A program made the position numbers and the translations under genes. From Algoriphagus lacus (GTDB lineage Bacteria > Bacteroidota > Bacteroidia > Cytophagales > Cyclobacteriaceae), in assembly GCF_003583985.1 (NCBI RefSeq), contig NZ_QXML01000002.1, forward strand, positions 1 through 64,000: a DNA stretch of 64,000 nucleotides. The letters run 5' to 3'. Below the pieces are notes generated by a model, which saw only the letters and a list, made by a program, of their open reading frames with translations, searched no databases and was not told the DNA's origin. Shown piece by piece: positions 25,593 to 33,886 of this stretch; position 1 is the stretch's first letter; each line of letters opens with the position of its first letter.

Positions 25593-26912
25593 ATGACCTA
25601 CTATCCTTCCAAATCTTCAAAAAAGCTCAATTTCCTTGGCTTATTGATTCTTCTGATCGGCTTCTCCCAGCTTTCAGTCGCCCAGATTCCAAAGCAATAC
25701 CTCGACATCTCGGTTTCGCCGGATAAAGTGGATTGGGTTTACCAAGTCGGTGAAAAGGTGGAATTCATCGTTTCGGTCACCCAATCCGGTCGGCCCGTTG
25801 ACGTTGAAAATGTCCGCTATTTTGTCAAGGAAGAGAAAATGAGCCCCATCCAGGAAGGGCCTTTGGAGTTGAAAGAGGGAAAAGCCACCATTTCTGCTTC
25901 AGGGATGAAAACTCCCGGATTTCTCCGATGTGAGGTATTTGCAACAATCGACGGGAAGGAATACCGCGGCTTGGGAACAGCCGCGTTTGAGCCTGAAAAA
26001 ATCCAGCCTACCGTGAAAATGCCTGCCGATTTTGAGGCTTTCTGGAATGCAGGAAAAGCTGATTTGGCTAAAATTCCCTTGGAATCCAAAATGATGCATA
26101 TGCCGGAGCGAAGCACGGATGCTGTGGATGTTTATCACGTCAACTTCCGAAATGTGGGTAACAGCCGGGTGTACGGGGTATTGACTGTGCCAAAAGGGGG
26201 AGAAAAGTATCCTGCCATTTTGCAGGTTCCAGGTGCAGGAATAAGACCCTATGCAGGGGACCTAAATAAGGCTGCCAAAGGAGCAATCGTCCTTCAAATC
26301 GGAATTCACGGGATTCCGATCGACATGCCTCAGGAAGTTTATACCAATTTGGCTGCGGGAGCGCTTAGCGGCTATCCAATGTTCAACATCCAGGACAAGG
26401 GCACTTACTACTACAAGCGGGTTTATTTGGGCTGCATCAGAGCGGTGGATTTTTTGGTGTCCTTGCCGCAATACGACGGGGAAAATCTCGCCGTTCAGGG
26501 CGGAAGCCAAGGTGGTGCTCTGTCCATAGTAACCGCTGCATTGGATTCCAGAGTCAAGTATTTGGTGGCTTTATATCCCGCACTCAGCGATATGACTGGA
26601 TATTTGAATGGAAGGGCTGGGGGATGGCCTCATATTTTCACGGGTAATAATCTCAATTATTATAATTTCCCTGAAGCGATTGAGACCATCAGTTATTACG
26701 ACGTGGTAAATTTTGCCAGGATTCTAAAGACTCCGGGGTTCTATTCCTGGGGATTCAATGACGATACCTGTCCACCAACCTCTTACTATTCAGCCTATAA
26801 TCAGATCAACGCTCCCAAGGAAGTCTTTGTAATCCCCGAAACGGGACATTGGACTTATCCGGAACAGGGTGTAAAAACCGATAACTGGCTTTTTGAGAAG
26901 CTGCAAAAATAA
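25593..26912 (+). CDS. Secreted acetylxylan-esterase-like alpha/beta hydrolase
   Basis: A 439-residue protein with a signal peptide (residues about 11-30, ending LSVAQ). An N-terminal beta-sandwich-like region (about 35-135) precedes an AXE1-type alpha/beta hydrolase domain. The nucleophile is in VQGGSQGGALS (Ser305), the acid in NDDTCPPTS and the histidine in PETGHWTYPEQG. Family members deacetylate xylan or cephalosporin C. Periplasmic deacetylation of plant polysaccharide is the likely role. It is monocistronic with a weak hairpin after it. Confidence 0.87.
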   Translation: MTYYPSKSSKKLNFLGLLILLIGFSQLSVAQIPKQYLDISVSPDKVDWVYQVGEKVEFIVSVTQSGRPVDVENVRYFVKEEKMSPIQEGPLELKEGKATISASGMKTPGFLRCEVFATIDGKEYRGLGTAAFEPEKIQPTVKMPADFEAFWNAGKADLAKIPLESKMMHMPERSTDAVDVYHVNFRNVGNSRVYGVLTVPKGGEKYPAILQVPGAGIRPYAGDLNKAAKGAIVLQIGIHGIPIDMPQEVYTNLAAGALSGYPMFNIQDKGTYYYKRVYLGCIRAVDFLVSLPQYDGENLAVQGGSQGGALSIVTAALDSRVKYLVALYPALSDMTGYLNGRAGGWPHIFTGNNLNYYNFPEAIETISYYDVVNFARILKTPGFYSWGFNDDTCPPTSYYSAYNQINAPKEVFVIPETGHWTYPEQGVKTDNWLFEKLQK

Positions 26913-26920
26913 ACGCTATA

Positions 26921-26956
26921 AAGCCTGAAAATCCTCAAAGCGGGATTTTCAGGCTT
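26921..26956. terminator. Perfect 14-base inverted repeat at convergent gene ends
   Basis: aagcctgaaaatcc (26921-26934) pairs with ggattttcaggctt (26943-26956). The stop codon of member C (26935-26937) lies in the loop, so the last codons of that gene are part of the hairpin. There is no T-run on the plus side, so termination strength is uncertain. Confidence 0.6.
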
Positions 26957-27348
26957 AAAGAGGGAAAAGCATTGGGTTGGCCTGGAAAAGGAATGGGTTG
27001 CATCAAAGCTTGGGATTCAAGACTCAGTCTGGCAGCAGTTCGGGCATTTTGGCCCGCACTGAGGAAAAACGGAATGCTGGTTCCAATGGAAAGAAAACCT
27101 GTCCAACCCAATAAAGCCCTAACGGTATCATTGTTTGATCCGTCATTATAATCATAGGTGTTGGGAATGGCAATTGCCGTAATCGAAAGTGCCGCCCCAG
27201 TTCCAAGGAGGATCCACCCGGTTTTGTATTGGTTGTCACTTTTCTTGATCAGGTCCATTTGGATGGAAGATGGCTTGGTGGATTGTCCATTGGCTTGGAA
27301 AATGATACCAACCAAAATCAGCGAAAGCCATATAGTTTTCATTTTCAT
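26935..27348 (-). CDS. Small exported two-helix protein, family member C
   Basis: A 137-residue paralogue of members A, B and D. It has a signal peptide (TIWLSLILVGIIFQANGQ), then NQYKTGWILLGTGAALSITAIAI, a polar loop (YDYNDGSNND), a second hydrophobic segment ending SIGTSIPFFLSAGQNARTAARLSLE, and FPSLSLKIPL at the extreme C-terminus. Its ATG overlaps the stop codon of member D (ATGA), so translation of the two is coupled. Its end forms part of a hairpin. Confidence 0.8.
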   Translation of the reverse strand: MKMKTIWLSLILVGIIFQANGQSTKPSSIQMDLIKKSDNQYKTGWILLGTGAALSITAIAIPNTYDYNDGSNNDTVRALLGWTGFLSIGTSIPFFLSAGQNARTAARLSLESQALMQPIPFPGQPNAFPSLSLKIPL

Positions 27349-27770
27349 GGGTTCTGAGAATTAAAGGGAATGGAAAAACTCAGCACCGGATAGGCACGAG
27401 AAGAAAAACCGGAAGACTGTACGCTGGAAATGTTGGAAGTTCCCATGCTTAATTTTGCCCCTTTTCGAGCAACGGAGGCCGAACTGATGAGAATGGGGAT
27501 GCTGACTAATGTGGAAATACTTCCTGCCGTGAACAATATTGCTCCTGAACCCACTGCCACATCACTTCCATCAGACCATCCAGTTCCAAACAGTATTGTT
27601 CCTACTACAACTGATCCCAAACCAGCACCCAACATGATCAAACCGGTTTTTCTCTGATTTTCACTTTGTCGGAGGTATTCTTCGATCAGGATTTTGTTTT
27701 CTTGGTTTTGGGCTTTTACGATTGGGCTTACAACAAGAAAAAATGCAAGTAGAAAAAGGAGTTTATGCAT
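27345..27770 (-). CDS. Small exported two-helix protein, family member D
   Basis: A 141-residue paralogue: signal peptide (LLFLLAFFLVVSPIVKAQ), SENQRKTGLIMLGAGLGSVVVG, short loop (GWSDGSD), AILFTAGSISTLVSIPILISSASVARKGAKLSM and a YPVLSFSIPF end. The shared pattern K-T-G-x-I-x-L-G-x-G, then AR-x-x-x-x-LS, then P-x-L-x-x-x-I-P is clear across all four copies despite low overall identity. Function is unknown. It is first in the D-C pair. Confidence 0.8.
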   Translation of the reverse strand: MHKLLFLLAFFLVVSPIVKAQNQENKILIEEYLRQSENQRKTGLIMLGAGLGSVVVGTILFGTGWSDGSDVAVGSGAILFTAGSISTLVSIPILISSASVARKGAKLSMGTSNISSVQSSGFSSRAYPVLSFSIPFNSQNP

Positions 27771-27905
27771 GTCTAATAAAGAAATGTTTGGAGTTTCGTA
27801 CGGGATGCAACTCCCTTAAGTTTTTCAAATATGCCTACTGGGAAAGCTGATTTTTTACCAAAAGGTATAAGTTTCCAATAAGAAATTAAGGTAGGGGTAG
27901 CGGCT

Positions 27906-28346
27906 TTATAATCCAATGCCTTTTGCCATCATTCCGGCCAGAATCGGGATAATGACCAGAAGCAAAAGCTCCAAGCGGACCATCCAAATCAATGACTTTG
28001 GAATAGCAATTTTATCACTCGGACTGCCTTTTCGCTGTTTGAAAAAAAAGACTGTGGGATAAATCGACAATAGCCCGATTCCAGCAAAAAGGGCAAGTTT
28101 GGTATGGAAAACCGGGTTTTTGGAATAAAATTCCATGGGTTTTCCGTGACCTCCAAACCAAAGTGTCAGTCCTGCTGCCAACAAGATTAGCACGGCAATA
28201 CCGTAGATCCCGTCAATTTTGGAAATCCGGGTAATCTCCTTCCTGCTCAGATTGGGTTTCAGTAAAAGATGCTCAGCGACCAAAGAACCAACAATGGCAA
28301 AAACGCTGAGGAAGTGGACATATCGAAGGAGTAGTTCGGTCATCAT
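27906..28346 (-). CDS. DUF2214-family integral membrane protein
   Basis: A 146-residue protein with four predicted transmembrane helices (about 5-25, 47-65, 82-103, 124-144). The N-terminal RYVHFLSVFAIVGSLVAEHLLL, with its conserved His and Glu, and the FHTKLALFAGIGLLSIYPT segment are typical of DUF2214 (COG3556). These histidines suggest haem or metal binding, but the role is unknown. It stands alone on the minus strand. Confidence 0.85.
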   Translation of the reverse strand: MMTELLLRYVHFLSVFAIVGSLVAEHLLLKPNLSRKEITRISKIDGIYGIAVLILLAAGLTLWFGGHGKPMEFYSKNPVFHTKLALFAGIGLLSIYPTVFFFKQRKGSPSDKIAIPKSLIWMVRLELLLLVIIPILAGMMAKGIGL

Positions 28347-28648
28347 TTGAGGTTGATTGCTTTTTCTGATTTCTCAGGTAAATGGGTTTTGAGGGATCCA
28401 CTAGTTGACGATCCCAAATCATAAGATAAACCAAATCATCTCAGGAATGAATTTCGAAATAAGACGCCTCCGTCTCTACCCAATCGGCAACAGAAGAGTG
28501 TTTCCAAATCAAATCGGATCTATCGTTATCTGAAAGATTGTGGATAATCCTTTTTATTCAAATCGATTCATGAAATAATAATAGCCAGTTCTCCTTCTGT
28601 CAAAAAAGAATTAACTTATCCTTGTTAATAACATAGTCCCTGTATGAT
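28347..28648. other. 302-bp intergenic region, divergent
   Basis: This separates the DUF2214 gene from the PAS gene and must contain both promoters. I see no exact TAnnTTTG element, no strong hairpin and no ORF of note on either strand. Confidence 0.5.
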
Positions 28649-29041
28649 ATGCCAGCACAACCTATTGAATTGATTCTGGCCAGGCAGTTTGGTGATAGCC
28701 TCAGTATGCCTGTCTTTTTGGTAGACCCTGAAGGAAACCTGCTTTTTTACAATGAGCCAGCCGAGGGGATTTTTGGATTACGATTTGGCGATACCGGTGG
28801 AATGCGGGTAGAGGAATGGGCAACGGTTTTTCGCCCATCTGATGCCCATGGTAATCCAATTCCCCCGGAAGATTTGCCTTTGGTTCAGACCTTGACCACG
28901 CGGAGGCCCGCAAATGGGTCATTTTATATTGATAACCTGAAAGGTGAGCGGATGCTGATTACGGTCACAGCCTTTCCGATCGAAGGAAGGCCCAACCGGT
29001 ATTTGGGTGCAATGGCGATGTTTTGGAGATCAGAATCATGA
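28649..29041 (+). CDS. Stand-alone PAS domain protein
   Basis: The 130-residue protein is essentially one PAS domain. SLSMPVFLVDPEGNLLFYNEPAEGIFG gives the typical first strands and helix, and an acidic loop (FRPSDAHGNPIPPEDLP) plus RMLITVTAFPIEG give the closing strands. There is no kinase, cyclase or helix-turn-helix output. The ligand is unknown. Its stop overlaps the start of the following MBL gene (ATGA), so the pair is translationally coupled and the PAS protein may sense a signal for, or bind to, that hydrolase. Confidence 0.85.
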   Translation: MPAQPIELILARQFGDSLSMPVFLVDPEGNLLFYNEPAEGIFGLRFGDTGGMRVEEWATVFRPSDAHGNPIPPEDLPLVQTLTTRRPANGSFYIDNLKGERMLITVTAFPIEGRPNRYLGAMAMFWRSES

Positions 29042-29871
29042 AAGTGAAAATCTGGGGATGCAGGGGATCATTGCCATCTTCCGGCCCGGAAAATTACATT
29101 TATGGAGGGAATACTTCCTGTGTTCAGGTTACTCATGGAGATACTTGTATCATCCTCGATGCGGGATCTGGAATTCAGCGATTGGGTAGATTTTTGGGGC
29201 CTGAGGTCCGTGAGATACATATCCTGCTGACACATTTGCACATCGATCATACCATGGGACTTGGGTTTTTTCTCCCCATGTACAATCCCAATGTGAATGT
29301 TCACCTCTGGGGGCCTTCTGCCAGTGGGGAGCCTCTTTTAAACCGACTGAGGAGGTATTTTTCTCCTCCGTTGTTTCCGGTACGACTCGGTGATTTGCCC
29401 AATCATCCGATTATTCACGAGCTGGACAATGAGGATTTTTTTATTGATCAGGTAAAAATCCACAGTGAATACATCTGTCATCCCGGACCTACCTTGGGGT
29501 ATCGGTTGTCTGTAGGAAATTCCGTTTTAGCCTATTTACCAGACCATGAACTGCAACTCGGTTCCTGCAATTTCCCCGATGACCCAGAGTGGACTTCCGG
29601 TTTTGAAATCGCAAAAAGCGCTAGTTTGCTTTTGCATGATGGGGGCTATACCGCAAGGGAGTATCCCCCTAAACTCGGCTGGGGACACAGCACAGTGAGG
29701 GACTCCATAGCCTTTGCCAAAATGTGCGAAGTAAAAAAGCTGGCTGTATTTCACCACGAGCCAACACGTACTGATGAGCAAATTGACCAAATCCTGAAAG
29801 ATGCCCTTCAAAATCAAAAGCTAGATTTTGAGGTGGAGATGTGTGCAGAAGGGAACGTTTACGAGTTGTAA
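29038..29871 (+). CDS. MBL-fold metallo-hydrolase (cyclic-phosphodiesterase-like)
   Basis: A 277-residue metallo-beta-lactamase-fold enzyme without signal peptide. It opens WGCRGSLPSSGPENYIYGGN, a hallmark of the PhnP/COG1235 branch that hydrolyses phosphodiesters. The metal motif is THLHIDH (His66, His68, Asp70, His71), and later ligands lie in ICHPGPTLGYRL, LLLHDGGY and VFHHEPTRTDEQ. The start is set by the overlap with the PAS gene. Specific substrate is unknown; a cyclic nucleotide is one possibility. Confidence 0.87.
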   Translation: MKVKIWGCRGSLPSSGPENYIYGGNTSCVQVTHGDTCIILDAGSGIQRLGRFLGPEVREIHILLTHLHIDHTMGLGFFLPMYNPNVNVHLWGPSASGEPLLNRLRRYFSPPLFPVRLGDLPNHPIIHELDNEDFFIDQVKIHSEYICHPGPTLGYRLSVGNSVLAYLPDHELQLGSCNFPDDPEWTSGFEIAKSASLLLHDGGYTAREYPPKLGWGHSTVRDSIAFAKMCEVKKLAVFHHEPTRTDEQIDQILKDALQNQKLDFEVEMCAEGNVYEL

Positions 29872-29887
29872 GGACTTTTCAGGAGTG

Positions 29888-29930
29888 CAAAAAAACCAGG
29901 CGAAGAATTGATTCTTCGCCTGGTTTTTCA
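29888..29930. terminator. Bidirectional terminator
   Basis: An 18-base inverted repeat (aaaaaccaggcgaagaat/attcttcgcctggttttt) with a two-base loop, between convergent genes, flanked by A and T runs. Confidence 0.92.
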
Positions 29931-29944
29931 TTTTGGAACGGAAA

Positions 29945-30691
29945 TCAGTTTTCAGGATACCAATTTCTCAGTCTCACGTCAACTTTAGGAGCAGATTCGT
30001 TGACAAGGGTTTTGAACTTTTCAGTGTCACTCAGGCCTTCTCCGCCTCGGTAATGATAAGGATAAACGATACCTGGCTTAAATTCCGAAACTGCACTGGC
30101 CGCTTGCTCCACATCCATGGTAAAAGGAAGATTCATGCAGACAAAGGCCACATCGATTTTCTTCAGACTTCTCATTTCAGGAATGTCCTCCGTGTCGCCC
30201 GATAGGTAGATTTGCTTTCCTCCCAATGTCACCACATAGCCGTTTCCCCGACCTTTGGGATGGCGACTGTCGGCCGTCTCTGGAATATTGTACATCGGGA
30301 TTGCCTCAATTTTCGCATCCAAAAGTGTTTTCGTCTGCCCGTTGCCCAAGACTTCGATGGCTTTGTACTTGCCGGATGGTAGCTTATCTGCCACAGCCTG
30401 CGGAGCTACGACGATCGTATTGCTAAGGTCGAGTCCATCAAGAGTTTCCTGATTGTGGTGGTCTCCATGGATATCCGTAATCAACACCAAATCGGCAGGC
30501 TTCTGTCCGGAAAATTTACCGGCACCGCCATATGGATCTACGTAGATGGTCAGGTCTTGGTATTCCAGAACCAATGTTCCATGAAGGATAGGCTTAATTG
30601 AGATATCGCCTCCCTTGGCAGGAATGACATCCTGTGCCGATGCAGAAAAAGCCAAGGCTGAGAATACAAGAGAAAAGGTCAGGTTCTTCAT
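29945..30691 (-). CDS. Secreted UlaG-type MBL-fold hydrolase
   Basis: A 248-residue exported MBL-fold protein (signal NLTFSLVFSALAFSASAQ). The metal-binding motif is TDIHGDHH (Asp73, His75, Asp77, His78): the usual first histidine of HxHxDH is Asp, a variant common in this secreted subgroup. Further ligand candidates are LSGDTEDIPEM and YPYHYRGGE. It may hydrolyse a lactone or similar bond in the periplasm. An upstream TTG would overlap the preceding gene, but ATG 30691 starts the signal peptide. It lies 53 bp after the haem-binding dehydrogenase gene. Confidence 0.85.
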   Translation of the reverse strand: MKNLTFSLVFSALAFSASAQDVIPAKGGDISIKPILHGTLVLEYQDLTIYVDPYGGAGKFSGQKPADLVLITDIHGDHHNQETLDGLDLSNTIVVAPQAVADKLPSGKYKAIEVLGNGQTKTLLDAKIEAIPMYNIPETADSRHPKGRGNGYVVTLGGKQIYLSGDTEDIPEMRSLKKIDVAFVCMNLPFTMDVEQAASAVSEFKPGIVYPYHYRGGEGLSDTEKFKTLVNESAPKVDVRLRNWYPEN

Positions 30692-30744
30692 TTGCAATTT
30701 TTTATAAAGAAAACAGCGGGATGCTCGATCTGTTTTTCCGCTTA

Positions 30745-32346
30745 TCAAAGACTTGAAAGGTAATTCAACAGATTTTTGATCTCCTCCTCGGAAAGCCCCG
30801 CCAAAAGATTCTCATACATCAGGGATTTCAACTCGTCCTCTGCGGATTGAATTTCTGATTTGGGCACTTGCACAACCTGATTTCCCACAAGCATGATGGA
30901 GACCTGGTTGGTATCGGTGTATACCACTCGACCCAAGAGAACCTTCCCGTCTTTCAGGGTAATCCTGGTGGCGATCATGCTGGGTTTTATTCGCTTGGAA
31001 GGTTCTTTGATTTCTTCCAAAAACTCTTCCAGGGAAAATTCCTTCCCGGCACCTTTCAGATTCGGCCCGATCAAATCGGTCGTTCCATCCACTCCATGAC
31101 AGGCTGAGCATGCCCGGATGGCAAAAAGTTGCTTGCCATTTTCGAGCGAAGCGTTGGAAAAGTTTTCTTCTTTGATTTCTTTTTTAACGGGATGCTTTCC
31201 AACCAAATCCGGATCATAAATAACTTTGTAAAAGGCTCCGGTTTTTTCCTCGGTTGGATTGTACCAGTAATCTGAAATCCCGTGCTGGGCTAAATAAAGG
31301 GATCCGTCTTTTCCAAATGTCAAATCCGAGAGTTTGGGAATGTCCGCGACCGGAAATTCCTCAAACTGATATCCCTGCTCAGTTTTTTCGATTTTCACCC
31401 TGCCGATTCCGCCCCGATTCCATCGTTCGCCCGGACCGTAAAAAGCCACAAAAAGATTTCCTCCTGTACCTCCAAAATCATTTTCTGCCGAATTGAATTC
31501 AATACCGCTAGGGGCAATTTCATTTTCCAGTGAAAAAACAGGTGGGGTAAGGGTGTCATATTTACCTTCGTATTTTTTGGGATTGTGGCCGTAGAACTTT
31601 CCTGCCTGAAGCAGATTCAGTTCCTCGGTGGAATTTCCTCCCCCCTTGTTATCTGCAAAAAACAGTTCTCCGTCAGGATTGAAATTCATACCGTGAATCG
31701 ATCTTATTCCGGTTGCTACGATTTCGTACTGCTGTCCATCCGGTGAGACTTTCAGGATGGATCCTCTGAGCCCTTCAGGGTCAGGTGATGCACCGGGATT
31801 AAAGGAGTCAGTTGTCAGGACAAAATACAGCCAGCCATCCGGACCAAAATTTAGACTGCTTGTCCATTCATAGGGGTGCTCACTGACCGGGATTTTGTTG
31901 AAAAAAGTCCAGGAAGTATCGGCTTTTCCATCTTGGTCGATATCCCGGAAAGCGCGGATTTCGCTTCTCGTACCCACAAACACGGTATCTCCTTTGTGTG
32001 CAAATCCAGCAGGGGAAACTAGCCCAAGTTCGTTGAGGTCTGCAAAAAGGAGCGCCTCATCTTCAAGACCGTCTCCGTCCGAATCCTGAAGGGTGTAGAG
32101 TTCTCCGCTTTGGTTGGCAGCGAAGATTTTCCCGCCCGGCCCCTGAGAGATTTGTACGGGATTCAGGACTTTTACGCCTTTGTCGATCGGAAGCTTGATC
32201 ACCCGATAGGGCCCGTAGACGGCGGCTGTGGTATCCTCGTAGGCCAGATATGCCTCGGGTTTTGGACTGCTGCAACCTGCTGCCATCATAAGGACCAATC
32301 CAAATGCAGGTATAAAATTTCGAATTATCGTAAGGTGGTTTGCCAT
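30745..32346 (-). CDS. Lipoprotein sugar-dehydrogenase-like propeller with C-terminal c-type haem domain
   Basis: A 533-residue lipoprotein (lipobox MMAAGCSS, Cys25). Residues about 45-400 form a six-bladed glucose/sorbosone-dehydrogenase-like propeller (TIGR02604-like), including SIHGMNFNPDGELFFADNKGG and LAQHGISDYWYN. The last 130 residues hold a single haem site CSACH followed by GPNLKGAGKEFSLEEFLEEI and an ending of the Pirellula/Verrucomicrobium-type haem-binding domain (TIGR02603-like). It probably oxidises a sugar or alcohol at the periplasmic face and passes electrons to haem. The cofactor (PQQ or other) cannot be confirmed. Confidence 0.85.
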   Translation of the reverse strand: MANHLTIIRNFIPAFGLVLMMAAGCSSPKPEAYLAYEDTTAAVYGPYRVIKLPIDKGVKVLNPVQISQGPGGKIFAANQSGELYTLQDSDGDGLEDEALLFADLNELGLVSPAGFAHKGDTVFVGTRSEIRAFRDIDQDGKADTSWTFFNKIPVSEHPYEWTSSLNFGPDGWLYFVLTTDSFNPGASPDPEGLRGSILKVSPDGQQYEIVATGIRSIHGMNFNPDGELFFADNKGGGNSTEELNLLQAGKFYGHNPKKYEGKYDTLTPPVFSLENEIAPSGIEFNSAENDFGGTGGNLFVAFYGPGERWNRGGIGRVKIEKTEQGYQFEEFPVADIPKLSDLTFGKDGSLYLAQHGISDYWYNPTEEKTGAFYKVIYDPDLVGKHPVKKEIKEENFSNASLENGKQLFAIRACSACHGVDGTTDLIGPNLKGAGKEFSLEEFLEEIKEPSKRIKPSMIATRITLKDGKVLLGRVVYTDTNQVSIMLVGNQVVQVPKSEIQSAEDELKSLMYENLLAGLSEEEIKNLLNYLSSL

Positions 32347-32508
32347 AGAATTAATTGAAAAGTAACCTCCTGAAAGTAAGGAATTTTGGTGTGAAAAGTA
32401 AAAGCTTAAGCCCGAACGGAATTCAACCGTTTGGAGAGCAGATCAGCATAGTAAGCTTTACAATTCAGGTAAAAGTGGATTGAATTTCCAGGGGGTAACT
32501 TCTTTTTT

Positions 32509-33702
32509 CTAGTCAAACTGCAAATCGGCGAATTCCAGGATTTTTCCCCAATCGTAGCCGGTCAGGTCATGGGCTCCTTCCCGGAGATGGTAGCCGACGG
32601 ATTTTTGGTGTAGCGTGTGGAGGGAATAGTTGTATTGATCCGGAAGGGTGATTGGGACTTGATAAATTTCGGAATAAACTCGCGACCCCAGTTTCAGGGA
32701 AAGGTACTCGCCTTTGGGATCAGCCCATTTATCCTCCATCGCACTGGCGACATAGACTGCCCGAGGCGCTATGGAAGCAATCAATTGGTGTTGATCGAGA
32801 GGTAGGTTTTCCTCCAGACCATTGTATTTTTTGAAATTGTCGGTAAACCAATAGGGGAAGGTGGTATTGATACGCGCTACGGTCTCACCAAACTTTCGCC
32901 GAGATAATGCTGCTCCACCGCAACCGGATTCATTGGAAACAGTAATAGCCCAACGGGTATCGTTGGCTCCGCACCACAAGGCCGCTTTGCCTCCTCGGGA
33001 GTGTCCCACAACTGTGGCTCTTTTGGAATCGATGGCCTCATCGATTTCAAAATAATCCATCGCTCTCATGGCTCCCCAAGCCCAGGCAGACAATCCCCGC
33101 ATGCCGTCCGACAGTGCGAGCTGTTCGGGGTAAAGCGTATCCAATATCCCCTCGGTAAATCTGGCCTTGTCATCCGGAGATACATCTTCCACGTCAAAAA
33201 TAGCTGCTGCATAACCTCGGGATACAATCTGCTGGACAGGGAAAAACTGGTTTTCGGGATTGCCGGTGATCTCTTCCACATCCCGGTGACTGATCAGGAG
33301 AAAAACCGGGAAGGGGCCTTTTCCGGTTTTTGGAAAGTAAATCTTTAAGCGGATATCCTGAGATTTTGAATTTCTGATGACCGTGATGTTTACCGTTTTC
33401 AGGTTGGCGTATCCGGCATGGAGATGATTGTCAATTTCTCCCACTTCAAAAATCTGCTCATCAAAATCCGTCGGTAGTTTTCCATAGACATGCTCAGCAA
33501 ACAATCCCAGTAGTTCGGGTCTTCGCTTGGATTCCCAGGCTTCCGCGGTGGTGATCCGGTTTCCCTGAAAGTCCACAAACAAATCCGGAAGAATCAGATT
33601 GGGGACTTTTGATTCGTCGTAATTCACCTCCTGCTGGGCGGATAAAGTGATTGGCGATGCAAGAAGAATCAGGAATGGGATAAAGGAAAGGACTGATTTC
33701 AT
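32509..33702 (-). CDS. Secreted CE15-like glucuronoyl esterase
   Basis: A 397-residue alpha/beta hydrolase starting at 33702 with a signal peptide (KSVLSFIPFLILLASPITLS, cut after AQ). Upstream in-frame codons give no signal. The nucleophile motif is VVGHSRGGKAAL (Ser235), the Glu region SNESGCGGAAL (Glu258) and the His in REGAHDLTGYDW (His378), the arrangement seen in CE15 glucuronoyl esterases. These split lignin-carbohydrate esters. Together with the AXE1-like and GH16 enzymes it points to plant or algal polysaccharide use. Confidence 0.87.
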   Translation of the reverse strand: MKSVLSFIPFLILLASPITLSAQQEVNYDESKVPNLILPDLFVDFQGNRITTAEAWESKRRPELLGLFAEHVYGKLPTDFDEQIFEVGEIDNHLHAGYANLKTVNITVIRNSKSQDIRLKIYFPKTGKGPFPVFLLISHRDVEEITGNPENQFFPVQQIVSRGYAAAIFDVEDVSPDDKARFTEGILDTLYPEQLALSDGMRGLSAWAWGAMRAMDYFEIDEAIDSKRATVVGHSRGGKAALWCGANDTRWAITVSNESGCGGAALSRRKFGETVARINTTFPYWFTDNFKKYNGLEENLPLDQHQLIASIAPRAVYVASAMEDKWADPKGEYLSLKLGSRVYSEIYQVPITLPDQYNYSLHTLHQKSVGYHLREGAHDLTGYDWGKILEFADLQFD

Positions 33703-33886
33703 AGGTTTTGATTTTTTTGGAAGGTTGGATTGCTTCTTCATTTCCTGGATTTGAAGCTTTTTGAAAAGCAAAAGAATTGAAATTGACTCCATGAAATTAA
33801 ACTTATTGATTCCTGGTGGGGCATGTGTAAGGAAATCATTTCTAAACACTTTTAACCTTTATTTAGAACCATCTGACCATAGAAAT

